A DNA stretch of 64,000 bases from Parus major (lineage: Eukaryota > Chordata > Aves > Passeriformes > Paridae), in NCBI RefSeq assembly GCF_001522545.3, contig NC_031769.1, positions 8,608,470 through 8,672,469 on the forward strand. The letters are read 5' to 3'. Shown piece after piece: positions 1 to 14,347 of the stretch. Below the pieces are notes generated by a model, which was given only the letters and a program-made list of their open reading frames with translations, had not been told where the DNA came from and searched no databases. Position numbers and translations under genes: made by a program. Within the stretch, counting starts at the first letter, position 1. Every line of letters starts with the position of its first letter.

Positions 1-3000
1 GAAATGCAGGACTGGGGCAATGAAAAGCAAATGGCAGTTTTATGGCTCATATTAGGGCTATGGACTTTACTCTTGGGACCCTTTCTGCACTTAACATTCA
101 AGTCTTTCAATAAAAGTTAAAAATAATCAGAGGAACAGAGATGAAGTTTCCCCAATCACTGCAGCCACCACAGTGCAAACCTCCACTCCAGTGTGGTCTC
201 TGTTTGTCAGCATGAGATGGGCAGCATTTACAAGGAGGCTGAAGAGCATTTCCAATTTCAAGACTATTTCATGTACTGACAAGTAGTGGAGGAAAGATGG
301 GGTAAGGAACAGCACAGGTGTGATTCAGAATGTGTGGGATGATGAAGCTTTTCCTCTCTTCCTAGAGGAGTATCCCAACCACAGAGGGACAGCACTTGGA
401 GTCTGACACCTGTCTGACTTGGTGCTGCTCATGAGTGGCGTCTGCTCTGCCCTCCTGCCAGACTAAGGCACTGGGGGATCTCTTCAGCCTGAGCTATGGA
501 TCTGTTTAGGCAAAACAGGAGTCTTCTGGCCTAAACTATGAGTGTGCCCACTAAGAGTGTGGACTGTATTTAACTTACTCTCATGACCTACTGTTACAGG
601 TGCACTGTACCTCACGCAGCATTTGCAAAATGAGGAAAATCATATTTCTCTACTCCTTCACAATTTCTGTAATGTTCAGATAATGATTAATTATGTTCTT
701 CATGGAGGGAGGATATTACAGGAGCACAACAAATGCTTACAAAAGTATATATATCACATATTACTTCATTTTCTAAGGCAACTAAAGCATGGCAGGAAGT
801 GCTTGTTCCCTCCCCTGTTTCACTTAATGTGGTAAAATAAAAAAGAACCATGAAAATAAAATTTCCCTCCAAAAAGAAGGAGGGGAAAGAAGGGTAAACA
901 TGGCTAGATTCATGAAAGGAAGACATGATATGGGGTATTTTCTAGAGGGAAAATTTATGGCCTCCTACAGAAATCTCTATTTGGAGATGATGAATCTTAG
1001 CAGATATGCAATTTATAAAACCAGCATAAATAAGAACAATTTTTCAGTGAAAGGACAGTTGGTTCTAAGTATCCCAACTCTTAGAAATAGTTTCTTGAAT
1101 ATTATCATCCCTTGCTACTTAGAATACTGCAAGTTAAGACATGTACTTCATGTCAAATATTTTGTGGAATTACAACCCAGCACATACTGAAAATAATAAA
1201 ATTTTATGCCTCCAGAATTATTCACAACATGGAACTCCTGCTGCGAAAACTTGTTATAGATCAGAAATGTTCTACATCCTCTTTCTTTTGAATTATGTTC
1301 AAAGAGATGTTGAATTTTAATAGCGCTATGTGAAAGAGCTGAGTGAAATTTCACTGAAGCTGCTGGACAAAATCATCACCTTTCATTCAAGATAAATGTA
1401 AGAAACAAGCAAACTCTTTTATGAAGTCTGATAACTGAAATTACAGAAGTTATCATCAAAAACAAGAGAAACATAAAGCATATGGACCCGTGAGTTTCTC
1501 TAGAAACTGATATGCTTAATGCAGAGAGAGAGCATTAATCAAGGCAAGATGATTAATCCCGATAAGCAGCATAAATGTGTAAAAGGAATAAAGAAATAAC
1601 CAGCACAGCTTGACAAACTAGCATTGTGATCCTGGTAGAAGAAAAGCTGAAAGAGAGGTTGGGGGTAAAACACTGGGTGAATGAGGTTTGGAAAAAATAA
1701 GTTATTGACTGTTATTTGATTCTGTCTTTGTTCAAGGAAATAAAACTCTGTTCTTTCTTTGTAAATAAAATGGGACTCCATCAAAGCAAAACCCTGTCCT
1801 GAGGATGAATTTTCTTTCCAACCGAGAGAAAACAACCCACAAACCTGACAAATTGTTTAACCACTCAGGTAAAAATGGATTAATACCATGTGAGGACAGT
1901 CAACCAGTTTTCGAGAAAGGGAATCGTAAGGTGGAATTCCCACTGAACAAAAATAGAATCAATGAAGGATGTATTTCTCAGAAACAGTAATTGGTAAAAA
2001 GAGATGAAAACAAGACCAGATAAAATTAAAAGAAGACAAATCAGCTGGAGGCTTTTCAAAATTAATTAAAGTAGTGGCTGGAAGATTTCCAGAGTGGTCC
2101 AAGAGATGACAAGCGGGTAGAGATGAAATCTCTGCTTGAGCCGCAAACACAGAGCATCCAGACAGATTAGGAAGCCCTGTGGCAAAACAGATCAATGAGA
2201 TGACTGACAACACAACTCCTGCAGGCTAGAAAGTTTTCAAAGAAATAGGTAAGCCAGGAAAGTTGGAATGAATTTGGCACTTGCTGACTTAGAGAAGCTA
2301 TGCCAAGAATTGAAGGAGCTGGAGAAGTAAACTGGAGGGACACAGATAACCATGGAGGTTTTTTGCCATTTGAAAAGTCAGTGTAAGACTATTGCCTTTT
2401 TTATCATTATTTTTCTTATAACATATACAAACACCATTTGCAAATAACCAATATCCAGGCATTTGGACCATCTCCAGCTCAAACACTGTGCCTTTGAAAG
2501 AAAAACTTCCATCAAGTTACAGTCATCTTGGGAACCCAAATTAATAGAATGTTTTACAGAAAATTCTGAGACTAATGGCCAACTCTAGTGGCTGAAGTTA
2601 AATGGCACTGAAGAATGATACCTGATCTTCTCCACCCTACCAAAACAACTCAGAAGTGGTCACTAGTGAGATCAGTGGAACTTGTGCCTCTTCAATCCCA
2701 TAGTGGTACCAGGCTTGGATCTGCTCACCTGTACTAAGACTGCTAAACTACATGAGCCTGGACCAAGCACCATCAGTGTTGTGTGAAAAAGCTCTGCCTA
2801 GTTTGAGAAAGCAAAGGCACTGAGCTAACTATGATCTTTGTTTGGATCTGGGCAACTCGAATACAGTAAAAGTGAATTTGATTGCTAAGTGTCTAATGGC
2901 ACTTGCACTAAAATTCTGGGCACTGGATCAATGTAACAGGTTTTAGAGGGGCCTGCCAGTAAAACTAGAAAAGAAGATTGCCCAAAACTAAATTATCTGT

Positions 3001-6000
3001 TTGGTAAAACCTACAAAGTACTATGACATTCCACAAATCCATTCATAGCAGGCCAGACTGCTTGCTACTGTAGAGGTAGTCACTGATTGGTGGGAGAATA
3101 TAATGAATGTTTAAGTTAAAGCTAGTTTAGAAACTATATCTGAAATGAGAGCATGACATGTAGACAGTCAGCACAGATCAGAAGCAGTTTGGATTTTGTT
3201 GTGGGTATCAGCTGTGTTATAAATGCCAAGAAAGTTGCTTTACACTTTCAAGTAAAACAAATGCTCTGTAGACAAGAGTTTTCTAGAAGTCAACTTGAAA
3301 TACCCACAGGAGTGGAAACAATTACAACAGGTTCTTGCTGGGGCAACCTCTCAGCCAAGATACAACAAAGTGGCTGATGCCCACTGTGCACCCTGGCTCT
3401 TGGGAATCTCAGCAGCTAAATCTCTGCAAAAATAAGAAGCAATACATCCAGTAAATATTGCCATGGAAGGTGATGCCAAGCCCCAAGAGCTTCTGTTGGA
3501 CTTGCTAAAGCATGATGTTGTGCATTTAGACAAGGAACAGCAGAACAGTCCCAGATCTCTCTTGAGTCAATCAGAGAGACTGACTATCAGTCAGATAGCT
3601 GTTATCTTCTCACTATCAGTCAGAAAACTGCTTCACTGAGCACAAAGCAGGGAAAACAGCAACACAACTCTGCAACAGCTGGCATTGAGTGGAGGAGGGA
3701 GAGGGAGGAGAACCACAGAGAAGCTGTATCAGGAATGAATAACTGAATCTTTAAACAATCCCTGGTAGCATCATCACGGTAGCAGCAAAAACTACAGAAA
3801 ACTGTATCCAAGTAATTATTAACTGACTGTGCCCTGACAGGAGTTAAGACTATTTTCCATAGCAAGTTCAGGTTTCCCACTCTTTACATCAAAATAGGTA
3901 CTATTATGTGAAAAATAGAAATAAACTTTTCTCCTGCAACTGGGCATGAACTGCAACATGTTCAAACCACGGCTTTTGACTTGTACACTGGGTCTCCTTC
4001 ATTTCAGTGGTTGTGGATGCAGTGCTCTGCAAAGAGCTCGTCTCCCTTGGCCTGTTTATTACATCTGGTTGATACCCTGGGCTGTGTAACAGGTTTGGGA
4101 CAAGAACTGGCACATTGAAATGTGATCTGCAGGAAGTTTAAGAAAAATGGGTAATGGATCAGAACAGGACAGAGGCATAGGTAGATTGTTATGTTGAAGT
4201 GACAGACATCATCAAAATAAATGTCAGAAAACACCTTTTCTATGGAACCTAACAGAAGAAACAGTAACAGAGCATCACATCAGAAATGCACACAGCCACA
4301 CTCAAACCAAAGCTGAACCACATCTCCCAAACAGTTTCTGAGGAGACATTTACAGCAAATCTGGTGGGGAGCTGGAGTGAACTTCCACTGATTACTGGAA
4401 GAGAAATAGCAAAAAGAGAAGAAGGAAAGTGAAGACTCTTCCACACAAAATAGCATGAGGAAAGAAAGAGATCTTTTAAGTATGAAGTGGAATGAAGATG
4501 GTGCCAGAACAAAGAAACAAAAGTGTAGTCTCTGTGACCATGCAAACAGGTTGCCTAACTTTTCAAACTGGCGTGGGAGAAGAACAAAAGATACCCTTCA
4601 TACTATGTATACTATCATACATATGTATTCTGATTTCTGCAATGCTTACTCAAAGTGAGCTTTTTAAATGCCTTATTTAAAAACGAGAACATAGATTTTT
4701 CAACATGAAAAGGGGCATTTACAGATCAAAGTATACACAAAGTAGATGTACAAATATGAAAAAATAAACAATTAAAAACCTGGACCACAGAAATCATAAA
4801 ATGTCTTTCGAGAATAGCTAGCATACTATTTGATTTTGCATGTGTAACTTAACAAATGCATTTTCAAGTATCATGCCTGTTAGAAGGAATCCATGTGCCA
4901 AGCAAAAAAGATCAGTCTTCTCAATTCTAGCTAATTATCAAAAAGTGAAGACAAATATCACAAGTTACTTGAAAATTTAAGCCAGGCCAAAAGCTCACCT
5001 GACTTCAAGCAGAAAACACTTACTCTGCCCTTCTAGAAAACAGCCCCAAAATATCTTGGACTTCAATATCCATGCACCCAAAATTCAACAACTGTTTTGA
5101 AAATGTCCTGATTTCTCATCAGAAAAATTGTGACATGAAGAGTGCTCATTAGGGATCAGTTAATACTTTCTAATGGTAGGTCAAGTGATGCAGATGAAGA
5201 GATGATTTCAACTGATGCAAGCTCCTAAAAGACAGTGACATTTCTGAAACTGTCACACAGACATTCTCTTCAGAACAAAAACTTCTAAATTCATAAAGCA
5301 AAACAAAAAATAAAAACATATGTTCATGTTGATAATAAGCCCCAGTTGGCCTCCTCCCCAGGCAGCTTCTGTAAACTTTCAGACACAGTTCTGCACTTCC
5401 AAAGGAATATCTAACACTTGTATCTATCACACCACCACACACATCTCCCTGGCAATGTGTGTTGGTCCAAATCTGCACCAGCACTGAAACACCTGCATGC
5501 AAAGTAAGCTCCTAATTGGGCATCAATAACTACTCCATTTAGACCCAAATCCTGCAAAAAATTCTGCCCCTACTTAAATTTATGCATCTGGGTCCTAACT
5601 GCCTGTGGCAGGGGAAATGCATAAGGATTTAAGCATATTGGAGAACTGGGACATGTGTGGAATAGATTTCAATGGAAAATGAATGGCACTCAATGTCAGG
5701 TCCTTTCTGATCTGGAGAATGACAATGAATTCTGGATATACTCTTCAAGCTCTCTGAAAATCACTGCATCCTTGGCAGTAATTTAATTACAGAGACCAGG
5801 CACTAAAACATGAATACTTTGCCCTAAGGTTTTCAGCATTATTTTCAGGTAAACTATTCCTTAGCAGGGCTTGTCTTATACATAAATGGCTTGAATATCC
5901 ATGTACTAGATTTTAAAAGTATGTTTGAATTAAGGTTATTCCACCTAGAGTCACTCAAGCACAACATACTTTTACACAAGCACAGGAAAACTTGTGACAT

Positions 6001-6032
6001 AAATCCAGTTTTCAAAGAGATGTTTAACTTAC
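1..6032 (-). other. PTPRN2: PTPRN2 intron (partial) downstream of the ADFWQ exon
   Basis: This is intronic sequence after the GTAAGTT donor at 6032 on the minus strand. The following coding exon is not present. I see no repeat of clear family, no structural RNA and no credible exon. A short stretch near 5535-5600 resembles decayed amniote dispersed repeats but cannot be classified. Confidence 0.85.
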
Positions 6033-6110
6033 CTGCCAGAAGTCAGCAACAGTAGCAGGGAGAGGGCCCTGGGTAGCAATATATGCAGGATTTCGGGGGT
6101 CATGGTCCAT
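6033..6110 (-). CDS. PTPRN2: PTPRN2 coding exon, PTP-like domain up to ADFWQ (78 nt, phase 0 to 0)
   Basis: The exon encodes 26 codons, [15 protein letters not shown] then [11 protein letters not shown]. The segment (Y)IATQGPLP..(V/I).DFW is a core PTP motif; TQGP lies in the central sheet and the FW pair packs in the hydrophobic core. MDHDPRNP is typical of PTPRN2, the PTPRN paralogue differing at this point. The acceptor on the minus strand is CTTCCTTATTTCAG before 6110; the donor is GTAAGTT after 6033. The exon is frame-neutral and is entered at phase 0 from the exon 8.2 kb upstream in transcript order. The next coding exon (expected to start with the MVWESG-type sequence of the family) is not within 1-6032. 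Confidence 0.96.
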
Positions 6111-9100
6111 CTGAAATAAGGAAGAAGAACACAGACTAGATTTATTTAAAGGAAATCACTTGCAGTGTTAGAGACAGAAGGTATATGAGGGCAGAACAAG
6201 GGACTTCCTAAAGGACTGTCATGTCCCTCCATCCTCTATTGGCAAGCAAAGTGTTTTATTTCTATTTGTAAGCTCGGAGGAGAAGCTTTCCTCCAAAAGA
6301 TGATGACACCAGATGAGTATCAGCACACGTGATGAGCAGTGTCCCATGTCCTCAATATGCAGAGTAAAATCATTTATGGATCATTTATGGTGGCTGACAA
6401 AGGCATTTGAGATCAGTACTTGTGGTTTCATAGCAACCTAGGAGCCTTTTGAAACATTTTTCTACACTGAATGTTAAGAATGCTCCACACATCTAAATAT
6501 GTTCTCCATTTCTACCATGCCAGTCAAGGGCACATGTAACTAAAAACCAGCAAAAATGGGGAACAAATTCAGTTTCTGGCTTTTTCTGGTTAGCTGATTT
6601 ATCTAAATGCATGGATTTGGCCTCAATGGAGGAAGTTCTGCTTAAAGACCTTAATGATTACGTTTAATTCAAGGAGCAGAAAATTCACTGAGCAGAAAAA
6701 ATAAAGAATCTAAGAAACAAAGCCATCAGGAGTAAATAGGATTAGCAAGTTACAATGAATGTTTTCTAACTGATGGGTGGTTTTCTTGGTTCTAAATCTT
6801 AGGACCCATTCTGCTGAAAAAGAAGATCTGCTGATAGGATTAGAAAACAAACAAACTCATTCTAACCCTGAACTGGGCAGGACAAAACTTTGAACATAAA
6901 GAAAAGAGACCCATTTCAGCTCTGAGATGTGCGGCTGTGACTCGGTGACACTGAAGTCGGGGAGAGTTAACTTATACCCATGTAGCTGAAGGCAGAATTT
7001 GTCTCAATACACAGTTCTGTTCTATAAGTAAAGATCTGAATAAGAATGAATGTGAGTCACATTTGCATTAACAGGCATCTCCTGAATTTATTCATAGCCT
7101 ATCAAAATTTTCAGTGATGGTACATGTCAGCGTAAAAGAAGGCACCTCATAATTATGTGCAACATAAAAGAGGGAAGAACCATAAAAGAACAGATGTAAG
7201 TTATTCTAACAGAACAACAATATGATGAATGTTGCAAAAAGGAAGAGAACACTTTTATGTTTCTAATTTTCTGATGTATAATTAAGCTGGACTTCATATT
7301 AAAATTCTCCATGACAACACAACACAGGTAAAAGTCACTGAATCCATTTAGATTAAAGCTTACTTCTGATTCACCACCCACAGTTATAAAAAAGCCTTGA
7401 CCACAATGTCTATAATACCATCATTTTATTCCAAGTTTCACTGGGATGCTTCTCATCAGCAAATAAATCTTCCCAACAAGCAATTGCTCACAACAAATTT
7501 CAACTTTGCTTTCTTTGCCTTTTGACTAAAGCAGTTCTGATAGCAGGACATTTACTACTGTGATATTTTGAGACCCAAGAAAAACAGCTTTTTTCTGAAA
7601 TCAGTATTAACAAAAAAGCCCTAAGGAAACATTTTAAAATGGGCAACTTTTTTTTTTTTTTTGTTTTGTTTTGCTTTGCTTTGTTTTGTAAGACACTGAA
7701 ATAAACACAACTAAAACCAACAGCAAATGTGATCAGGCAAAGTCAAACTTAAAAGCCAGGGTTTTTTATTCTCCATTACAGTTGAAATGATTTGTTGTTG
7801 TTTTGTTTTGAGTCCCAAAGATCTACAGGATTTAAACCTGTGGTGAAATGGTTCCCTATGCCAGAACTAAAAATCTTAGAAAAATTGACCTACACCAAGG
7901 AGGATGTGCTACTCCCAGTGGAAATTGTTGTGTGCTGCATCCACTCTAAAATGACATCACTTCTCCAATCACTTCTTCAGGCTAGAGCTTGGCTTGGAAA
8001 CGTAACCAATAGAAAATACATCAAACTTTATAAAAAATATAATTTACTCTGTATTCTTCCTAAACGTTTTGTGGATTTTTTTTTAATGCAGACATGGCAG
8101 AAAACAAAGGCAGAAGAAATCAAGGGTGATGCAAATAGTGCTGTCATGGAGGAAATACATCTCAACATTCAGCTGATAAATCAGGAATAGGCCAATCTTG
8201 GCATTTCAGCATTAATCAACCTCTGTCACAAAGGTGCTTGCTGGAACGTGGCAAACATTGCAATAAGAACAGAATAGGAAAGTATATCAGCAGTTTAACA
8301 ATAATTCAAAAGACAATTACAATTATTACATTCCAAGCACATTGTGTTGCACAAAAAAACAATCATGAGCAGAAACTCTTCTTGCTTGGAGCAAATAGAA
8401 AGTGGCAGAAAATGCTATCACACTATTAAATGATCTTTAACTGAACAAAAATAAGAGCAAAGTTTAAACTAATTACATGAAATTCCTGGTTTCATCACTT
8501 TTGTATTAAATGCACTGTTTAAAAGACCACATATTTCAAGAAAAGTGTGAAAAATCCTGTCTCGTCACATTCAATTTAATGTGAGTAGGTGATAGCAAGG
8601 GACAGCTCTTGAATGTTTTTGCTTTGTTCTTTTTTATTCTCTCAAGGTCACCAAGAACACCAAGGGCATCTTAATCTATCAAAGTTAACAGAAGTTTGAA
8701 TAAAGAAATAAAGTCAGTAATGGGTTTTAAACTAACTAATCAAGGATCAAGTAAAAGGGTTTTTTTTTAATGTCAGTAGTCATTACCTTCTTTCAAGGAT
8801 CCCTCAGATTTCTCACTTCATGAAAATAAAATAGGAAATGTATTCTCCAGAGAAGAATGGAGAACTCCAGACTCCATACAATCAAGTATTAAAACAAAAA
8901 TTGTTTGCTAACATTTTACATCAGAACAACCTTCAGAAATCACCTTAATAGTAATTGTTCAAAAAGAACATGTTTTTCCCTCTATTTCCTCATTAAAGCA
9001 CCAAGTTCACAAGGCTTACATCAGAATGGGATCAAACCACTGTTGGAAAGAAAAACCTACAATTATTACAACTGTTCTGCTATGGTGGAATTCTCATTTT

Positions 9101-12100
9101 CTGCTGCAGTACAGCAAAAGCATGTCTGGTGATAATGTTTCAGTCTATTTTTCCATGATTTTATATTAGGGGTCAAGGATTACTATAACTGGCCAAGCAA
9201 TTGATTGTACTGATTTCTATCACTACCAGAATCAAAAGCAAATTAAAAGAAAAAGGAGGAACACTGAGATTTCTTCTCAGAAAATAAAAACTAGAGAAAA
9301 CTTTAGTGTCAAAATTTGTGTTTTCCTACAGGGCTTTGTAGTACAAGCTGACTTACAGTACCTTAAAGTAGGAAAATATGTGAACAACATTATCATAATT
9401 GGTTGAATCTTGTTAATACCAGACCAGGATTACACCTTTGCATTACTAAAGCATAAAAGCTGGTTCTTCCTTCAAGAGTTCTATTATCCAGCTGCCTTAT
9501 TCTAAGACCAGGTGAGGATTCCCTGAAGAATGCTGAATTTTGTTGAGCTTTTGATGGAGATTGTGCTGCTGCATGATTTCACTGATAATGCTGATGAAAT
9601 ACAGAAAAATCAATACATTGTGGGAGTAAATCCTTGAGGGTGGTACATGTAGATTCTTGTTAAGCAGTCTTGTAAATTGCAAACTGAAGTAAAAGTGTCA
9701 ATAGGCATCAATGACCATTTTGAAATTTCAAATAAACGATTGTACTGATTCATTCCTTCCCTTTTTCTTCCCTTTCAGCTTGTTAGATCTTTACTTTCTA
9801 CAGAGAAAGATGCTGGGTGAGATGTGGTCTCAGCCACACCATGTTTACCTTCATCTAAATCATCTGAGTCTATCTGAAATATTCCTGAATCATGAGATAA
9901 GAATGAAATCCAGTGTAAACCAAATATGACAGGAAGGAAGTTGAAATCTGATTAACACGTTAAAAATTCTTATGGATTCAAGCTTCTGTGTGGTTTCCAG
10001 ACTTAATGTGTTTACAACACCAAGAAAACCTACTTCCATGCATATATTTATTACATAAAGTATAGACAGTGTCTAAAAAAGGAAGTGTGTTTGTTTTTGC
10101 AGAAGAAAGCATATCCAGCAAATGCAGATGAACTTTGTAATCATTCATCCCAGCATTAAAATTAAAAAGGTAGACTAGTCCTCATCTTCGTGTTTGAATT
10201 AAAATTTAAAACAATTTTTTAAATCCTTCCTCTTAAGCCCCTAATGGAAAGAAAGAAGCAAATCTGGTTGCCTATGCCATTATGAATTTCAGTCTATTCT
10301 TGCTGATGAAATTTGTATGCTGTATTTGAACAAACTGTCATGCTAATGACATTCCTCAGTCTGGTGTCTTCAATAATAAGCAAACTGAGTTTTTAAATGT
10401 AGTTGATGGGATTTTTTCTCTCTCAGACATCCTATGAGGAAAACCAGAATTTCCCATTTACTTTCATGACCTCTGATTTAAAAGCAAAGATTGCACATTA
10501 TTTACTACTGGATGATTTTCCTGAAATTTAATGAGGACTAAGTACAAATATGACAGAAGTAATTATCACAGTTTTATTCTGCACAGTCAGGGTCTCCTTG
10601 TGCTGTAATTGCAAGCCTTTCATTCAGCTGCCAATACCAGAGTTATTATCATAGTACTTTATGTTATTTCAGAGAGGAGGGAAACAGATTTCTACCTCAC
10701 TTTTACCCTGCAAATTTATCCCAAGGACTCATTTTGCCTGGCCTCATGCTACAGTGAAATAAAAGACATATGGGGAAGAATTTGGACTAAATCTTTCCCG
10801 ATTCTCTTCACCCATTCCCAGCTGCAGTGAGGCCACCAATATAACCCCAGTTTTCACATCCTACTGTGAGGTATTGAGGTATTGAGGGGGAGCAGCATTT
10901 TTTAAAAGGAAGAAACATGTGGGCAGGTGGCCAGCTCATTGTCTAGCACGGGGATTTTTTTACGGTGTGCTGCTGCACTCATTTAGACTTCAGTGAAGGT
11001 TGAGTGAGCCCCAGCTGGAGACTGGACCACTGACCCAGAAGCTGGAGATACCCAGCAACATGTACAGGACTGGCAGCCTCCCTCTCTGAAACTTAATTAC
11101 TTTATTTTACACTCTTCCTGCACCAGACAGCTCCCACACACGGGGAGGAAAAAGCCTCTTCCAGTCAGCTCATCCCATCCTGATCCTGCTCTTTCAATGG
11201 CCATCTCACAACAGTGCTCACTCCTCACCCAGGCACTGCAAGGAACAAATGCACCAGGAGCATCACTGTATTGACAGGATAATTACTGAAGTTACTTGAG
11301 TTGAAACAGTCTGAAGGAAAGAAATGGTAGGATTTTTGCAAGAGTGAGTGAAAGCAGTTGTAGTGATACTCCACATCCACTGTGTGCTTACACGGACACT
11401 GACTACATGTGTGCCTGCTACCAGAAAAGATCTCAAGTAAACAGCAGCAGAAATAGCACATATGTCCAACTTGGGCTTCACTAGCTGTATAAACACAGTA
11501 AATATTGCAGAATCAAGTGCCCAATTCAACATTGCAGTAGGCATTTGAAGTGGGGAGAACAGAGACAGAATATCTCTGCCACTTCTGTATTTGACCTCAT
11601 TATATGAAAACTACACCAGATTAACAAATATGTTTACATTAATCTGAGAATATTTAATTTGGCTCAAAATTCAGTAGTTTGCCGGGAATCTTTCCAGACC
11701 ATGGGCTTGCAAAGCAGGGATTTCCTCCTATCAGCTCCCACTGGATCACCTTCAGGAAACACATTTTGATCTATTGCTTTCAAAATAGCAAAATGGCTAC
11801 TGGCTCAGTGGAGCAAACTCTTACAACTAACTGGAGCACCTCTTTCCTTGGAATAGCAGATCTACACAAATGTAGCTGTGGCACTTCTCTCCTCACAGCA
11901 GGGTCTCTATCCTACCATGAAAAGAGGAACTTAAAATTTTTTCTTGGCAGTTTTTCTTGGCTATGCAAGTTATTGGGCACTTGTCCTGATCTAATGAAAC
12001 CCTTGTGAACCCACTTATTTCTGGGCATAGAAGTATTTCTGTAAGAGATACAAAGACAGCCATAAGGATTTGTGGTTCATCAGTGTGATTTGTTGTATTG

Positions 12101-14273
12101 AGCAGAACTCTTGAATCTGGGAAAACTACAAAAAAGAAGTATGTTCTAACCCTGCAGAAGGACCCTTACTAAGAGCTGTATGGAAAAGCAAGATTACAAC
12201 TCTTTGTAAAAACACAGGAGTTAAAGCTGTGGGAGCAGGGACCCTGTGCTTGCATGAGCTTTGGGCACCCTGATAAAGCAAACCTCTTCCCAGTTTTGTC
12301 AATGGAATATTTTAGTCCTGTTTCTTCACCTCCAAGACTACTTAATCTAATACTTTACTCTTCAGTGCAATTAAAGAAATAGTTAAACTATAATCCAAAA
12401 CTACAATTGCAACAGACATACACACACATGCAAGATTTTACCCCCTTCTCCAGCCAAATTTGTGTACTAAACCTAGGTAGGCTGTGTCTACACAGACTTT
12501 TGGGCAGGTTGCAGAAGCCCAGTTTTTCAGGAAAAACCCAGCATTTGTACTGCTGTCAACACTGAACCCAACTTAGCACTGTCTACAGAGGCTGTAATTC
12601 CACTTCCATGCCATGTTGTTGCCATGTGAATTACAACCAAGCTCTTAACAAGAATACAATATCACACTTCCAGTTATCACCTCCCACTCCTGTCCTTCCC
12701 ACAAAACCTCTCAGTTTCTACTATCAGATGAAGGCTTGACCAAACATAACTCACCAGCTGGGTCCTGGAGACACAAACAGAGCACTGAAGCCCTGGAGCT
12801 GGACCTCTGTGCATGATTTTACAGGCAGGATGCATATTCCTTGGAACATGACTTACTGTGATCCCCTGATCCTGGTGCCAGATAGAGCTTGGTCTAGTCA
12901 GAGACATACCTAAAAGCAATCTAAAAACTCTAATCTGTGCCTATCTACCCTCATCCTCTGAAATGGAAACTGGCAATTCCTCAATATGCAGGTGCTTTCG
13001 TTTCCCCTCTACCCTAAGCCAAAGACAAAAATATCCCAAAGGAGTTTTTTGGCTTCTGTGTGTTTTTTAACTCTTTGAATAAAGCACTTTCATGTGATGA
13101 AGGAAATGAAGCTTTGAACTCTGCTGAAACAAAGATCAGGGAACTGTTTCTATGTAGCTATAATTGGGATTTTTTTAAGGAAGAAAGGTATTGTCAACAA
13201 CACTGGAAGGAAGAAGCCTGTAATTTCATGCTGTTGCAAATTGTCAGCTGCCTAGCCCACACAAAGTCATTTAACTGGGGGAGTGATACTCCCCAGGAAA
13301 ATGAGCCAGTAATGGCAAATACAGCCCACTGCAGTAAGATCTTATTCTCCATCCTAAATTATTTCTCACAGTTGCAGTATAATAACTTTTTGGTGCCTAA
13401 TTAATGTGAATAAAAACTGTGAGAAAGAGCGACTGCAATCCCAGCAGTCCCACAGAGGTGATGGACACAGTGCCTTTTTCCCCCTTCACATGGACATCCT
13501 GGCACTTCCATTGAGATGCTATGACAGGGCAATGCCACTGGCATTCTTGTACCTGTTCAGTGGCAGCAAATAGAGACCTTTTCTCCCTATCACCTCTCAT
13601 GGATAAGAAAAGGATTCATGTTCAGCTCACATAGTCATGGGAAATGGCAGCTGGGCCACACTGGAGTATCTGGACACAAAAATTGGACTGACCTACTCTG
13701 CAGCTGGAATAAATGCACAGGGGCTAGGGGATCCTGTTCCTGCTTTCAAAACAGCAAGTGCAGAGAACCAGGAGAGCTACAGAACCACCATGCTGTGCAT
13801 CACTAGGTCAACAGAAGAAGAAAGGTAAGAGAAAATGTCACTTCCTAATGCAGAAGAAGCTCAGAAGTCAGTGGAGCTCAGCTCTCCATGCCTACACAAA
13901 CCATTCCTCCTACTGTAGATACTAGGACAATGCAAAAAAGAACAAGCTATTTTTACCTTTTGGGAGAATGAAAAACTCCACTAAAGTAAAGCACTGATTT
14001 TTATAAACTGTAAGTTAATAATATCTAGTATCAAATACAGAAAAACTGACAGTACTACATAGAACAAGGGTTATCTTGTGACTTTTTCTTAGTAAATAAA
14101 CTTCAAGGGTATTGCATGCATATACATTTCTCTTCAATTTGAAAGGACAACCAGCATTGTGAGGTGCTCACAACCTGAGATTAGCAGTGAGTGCCTGGAG
14201 TGAGTCTATTTTGACATCAAGGAATGGCAAGGATCAGCTACTTGGAATACGTCTCATAGGTTACCATACTTAC
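6111..14273 (-). other. PTPRN2: PTPRN2 intron, 8.2 kb
   Basis: The intron has donor GTAAGT at 14273 and acceptor CAG at 6111 on the minus strand, phase 0. Its only clear low-complexity feature is a T-rich pentamer tract at 7648-7688. A 132-codon frame at 7792-8190 and a 114-codon frame at 13060-13404 on the plus strand have no recognisable domains and sit in AT-rich DNA, so they are treated as chance. Nothing else is supported. Confidence 0.9.
7648..7688. repeat. T-rich (TTTTG/TTTGC)n simple repeat
   Basis: A run of 15 T is followed by GTTTT and GCTTT pentamers up to 7688. On the gene strand this is an A-rich tract, possibly the decayed tail of a retroposed sequence, but no body is recognisable beside it. 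Confidence 0.85.
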
Positions 14274-14347
14274 AATTGGACTGGCATTGATGTAGTCTGA
14301 ATTGTCGTGGCTACTTTCACCTTTCAGACATATCCTGGAATGGTCAT
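14274..14347 (-). CDS. PTPRN2: PTPRN2 coding exon, PTP motifs 1-2 (74 nt, phase 1 to 0)
   Basis: After completing a split Tyr codon the exon encodes DHSRICLKGE, SSHDNS and DYINASPI. DHSR(I/V).L is the conserved PTP motif 1 and DYINAS is motif 2, both structural elements near the active-site cleft. The minus-strand acceptor is a strong pyrimidine tract ending TTTGCAG before 14347, and the donor is a perfect GTAAGT after 14274. Its 74 nt are not a multiple of three, but together with the preceding 148-nt exon they total 222 nt, so the pair is frame-neutral. At 24 full codons it is too small to appear as a long open frame; it was found from the DYINAS motif and splice sites. No disabling change is seen. 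Confidence 0.95.

Noticed and set aside
7792..8190. 132-codon open frame on the plus strand
   Set aside because: AT-rich intronic DNA, no recognisable domain, antisense to PTPRN2, and contains T-rich low-complexity codons; consistent with chance.
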